This document shows, piece by piece, positions 62,617-64,000 of a DNA stretch of 64,000 bases. The notes below the pieces were generated by a model. That model saw only the letters and a list, made by a program, of their open reading frames with translations. It ran no database searches and was not told the DNA's origin. The stretch lies in contig CAVQFO010000014.1 of NCBI GenBank assembly GCA_963711725.1, forward strand, positions 24,326 to 88,325. The letters are read 5' to 3'. A program made the position numbers and the translations under genes. The DNA is from CAVQFO01 sp963711725 (lineage in GTDB: Bacteria > Pseudomonadota > Gammaproteobacteria > Nitrococcales > Aquisalimonadaceae). Position 1 is the first letter of the stretch; the number at the start of each line of letters is the position of its first letter.

Positions 62617-62901
62617 ATGGATATCAGCGTGATTGGAAACGTACAGGCCATGACCGCCATTGCCGTCGGTCTGGTGTTCGGCCTCGGCGCCCTGGGTACC
62701 GCCATCGGTTTCGGTGTGCTGGGCGGCAAGTTCCTGGAAGGTTGCGCCCGTCAGCCCGAGCTGTCCGGCATGCTGGCCGGCCGCATGTTCCTGATGGCCG
62801 GTCTGCTCGACGCCGTGGCCATGATCGGTATCGGTTTTGCGCTGTTCTTCGTGTTCGCCAACCCGTTCGTGAGCGCGCTGCAGGCTGCTGCCGGTCAATA
62901 A
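62617..62901 (+). CDS. atpE: ATP synthase F0 subunit c
   Basis: 94-residue hairpin proteolipid. Helix 1 is AIAVGLVFGLGALGTAIGFGV, and the polar loop is ARQPEL (ARQP motif). Helix 2 carries the ion-binding Asp in FLMAGLLDAVAMIGIGFAL. An Asp without the extra Gln/Thr ligands of Na+ rings points to proton coupling. Confidence 0.96.
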   Translation: MDISVIGNVQAMTAIAVGLVFGLGALGTAIGFGVLGGKFLEGCARQPELSGMLAGRMFLMAGLLDAVAMIGIGFALFFVFANPFVSALQAAAGQ

Positions 62902-62947
62902 TCGAGGCGGGCTCACCGCCTGTCCATAGCCAAGAGGTTCAGCGACC

Positions 62948-63418
62948 GTGAACATTAACGCATCACTAATCGCGGAAATGATCGCCTTCGGCCTGTTCGT
63001 GTGGCTGACGATGAAGTTCGTCTGGCCGCCGATCGTCAAGGCCATGGCGGAACGCGAAGAGAAGATCGCCGACGGTCTGGCCGCTGCCGAGCGTGGGCGG
63101 CATGAGCTCGAGCTGGCTCAGGAGCGGGTATCCGAGGTTCTAAAGGAAGCCCGCCAGAACGCCAACGAGATCATGGAGCAGGCCAACAAGCGCAGCAACG
63201 AGATCATCGACGAGGCCCGCAACAGTGCCCGCGACGAAGGCGAGCGTCAGCTGGCCGCCGCCCGGGCGCAGATCGAGCAGGAGCTCAGCCAGGCCAAGCG
63301 TGATCTCCGCGCCAGCGTCGTCGACCTTGCCCTCCGGGGCGCGACCCAGGTCCTGGGCCGCGAAGTCGACGCCAAGGCCCACAACGATCTGCTCGAAGAC
63401 CTGGCCAAGCAACTGTAA
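62948..63418 (+). CDS. atpF: ATP synthase F0 subunit b
   Basis: 156-residue peripheral stalk subunit from a GTG start. It has one N-terminal membrane helix (LIAEMIAFGLFVWLTMKFVW) and a long charged coiled coil (EEKIADGLAAAERGRHELEL). 11 bases separate it from atpH. Confidence 0.96.
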   Translation: MNINASLIAEMIAFGLFVWLTMKFVWPPIVKAMAEREEKIADGLAAAERGRHELELAQERVSEVLKEARQNANEIMEQANKRSNEIIDEARNSARDEGERQLAAARAQIEQELSQAKRDLRASVVDLALRGATQVLGREVDAKAHNDLLEDLAKQL

Positions 63419-63429
63419 GGCGAACACCG

Positions 63430-63966
63430 ATGGCGGAAACCAGCACCATCGCACGGCCCTATGCGCAAGCCGTGTTCAAGCTCGCGAAGTCCAGCGGCGA
63501 TCTCGCCAAGTGGTCCGATACCTTGGACTACGCGGCGGTGGTGGCCGGCGACGATCGCGTGGCCGCGCTGTTCAATAATCCGCGGGTGACCGAGGAGCAG
63601 GTGGTCAAGCTCTTCCTCGACATCTGCGGCAGCAACATCGACGACAAGGGCGTAAGCCTGATTCGTCTTCTTGCGGAGAACAGCCGGCTCGGCCTGTTGC
63701 CCGAAATCGCCGCTCAATACAGCGAGTTGCGGGCAACGGAAGAGGACACGCTCCAGGCAAGGCTGATCACGGCCCGTCCGGTGGACGATGCCGTGCAGAA
63801 GCAGCTGGCCGAAGCCCTGGGCAAACGCACGGGCCGAAAGGTCACGCTGTCGGCCGAGACCGACGAGAGCCTGCTCGGCGGCGCGGTGATTCGCGCAGGG
63901 GATCTGGTTATCGATGGTTCGGTGCGCGGCAGACTGGAACGTCTTGCCCACACCTTGAACCGATAA
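63430..63966 (+). CDS. atpH: ATP synthase F1 subunit delta
   Basis: 178-residue stalk subunit linking F1 to subunit b. TSTIARPYAQAVFKLAKSSGDL and the C-terminal LLGGAVIRAGDLVIDGSVRG (OSCP signature) identify it. Confidence 0.96.
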   Translation: MAETSTIARPYAQAVFKLAKSSGDLAKWSDTLDYAAVVAGDDRVAALFNNPRVTEEQVVKLFLDICGSNIDDKGVSLIRLLAENSRLGLLPEIAAQYSELRATEEDTLQARLITARPVDDAVQKQLAEALGKRTGRKVTLSAETDESLLGGAVIRAGDLVIDGSVRGRLERLAHTLNR

Positions 63967-63979
63967 AAGGGTGAATCCA

Positions 63980-64000
63980 ATGCAACTCAATCCTTCGGAA
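63980..64000 (+). CDS. atpA: ATP synthase F1 subunit alpha (first codons only)
   Basis: The ATG at 63980 opens MQLNPSE, the usual start of AtpA, 13 bases after atpH and preceded by AAAGGGTGA. The rest lies beyond the window. Confidence 0.85.

Overview
The window is GC-rich chromosomal DNA of a gammaproteobacterium, and it contains the replication-origin neighbourhood. The evidence is gene order and protein type. gyrB-recF-dnaN-dnaA runs leftward and diverges from rpmH-rnpA-yidD-yidC-mnmE. Further right come mnmG-rsmG-parA-parB and atpI-B-E-F-H-A. glyQ and glyS are separate subunits, the Ubi proteins are UbiE/J/B, and glnA-ntrB-ntrC carries sigma-54/NtrC control sites. A Cyc2-like cytochrome-porin hints at a chemolithotroph-like electron-transfer lifestyle, but that is inference and I do not name a genus.

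Layout. 1-7.1 kb: a partial DUF5924 membrane protein, a MexHI-type RND efflux pair without an outer-membrane channel gene, and a monohaem cytochrome-porin. 7.2-12.7 kb: hslV-hslU-DUF971-ubiE-ubiJ-ubiB (protein quality control and ubiquinone synthesis). 12.7-14.8 kb: a decayed RAYT transposase with REP-like palindromes, a small membrane-anchored protein and a cytochrome P450. 15-18.3 kb: envC-ctpA-yibQ (cell-envelope division and protease functions). 18.5-22.6 kb: an ArsR regulator, yibN-secB-gpsA, trmL and a small outer-membrane protein. 22.7-28.5 kb: ntrC, ntrB, a DUF4124 protein, glnA and an unknown protein. 28.7-33.8 kb: glyQS, gmhB and two tandem plsC paralogues. 33.8-44.3 kb: the origin region, with two parS sites inside recF. 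44.6-56.7 kb: an orphan type VI secretion spike island (two VgrGs, DUF2169-pentapeptide, pentapeptide, DUF3540, PAAR-like DUF4150) placed exactly between mnmE and mnmG, which are usually neighbours. 56.9-64 kb: mnmG-rsmG-parAB and the start of the ATP synthase operon.

The most unusual element is the VgrG island. The second VgrG carries an inserted block of three repeats resembling those of giant adhesins, between the gp5-like core and a long octad-repeat C-terminal extension shared with the first VgrG.

Sequence quality. Eight otherwise well-conserved genes (hslU, ntrC, glyS, dnaA, yidC, mnmE, a pentapeptide gene, atpB) are broken by single-base insertions, twelve in total and always +1. In each, removing the extra bases gives an uninterrupted protein of normal length. 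Several are essential, so I treat these as sequencing or assembly errors and annotate the full genes. No tRNA, rRNA, CRISPR array or complete insertion sequence was seen.
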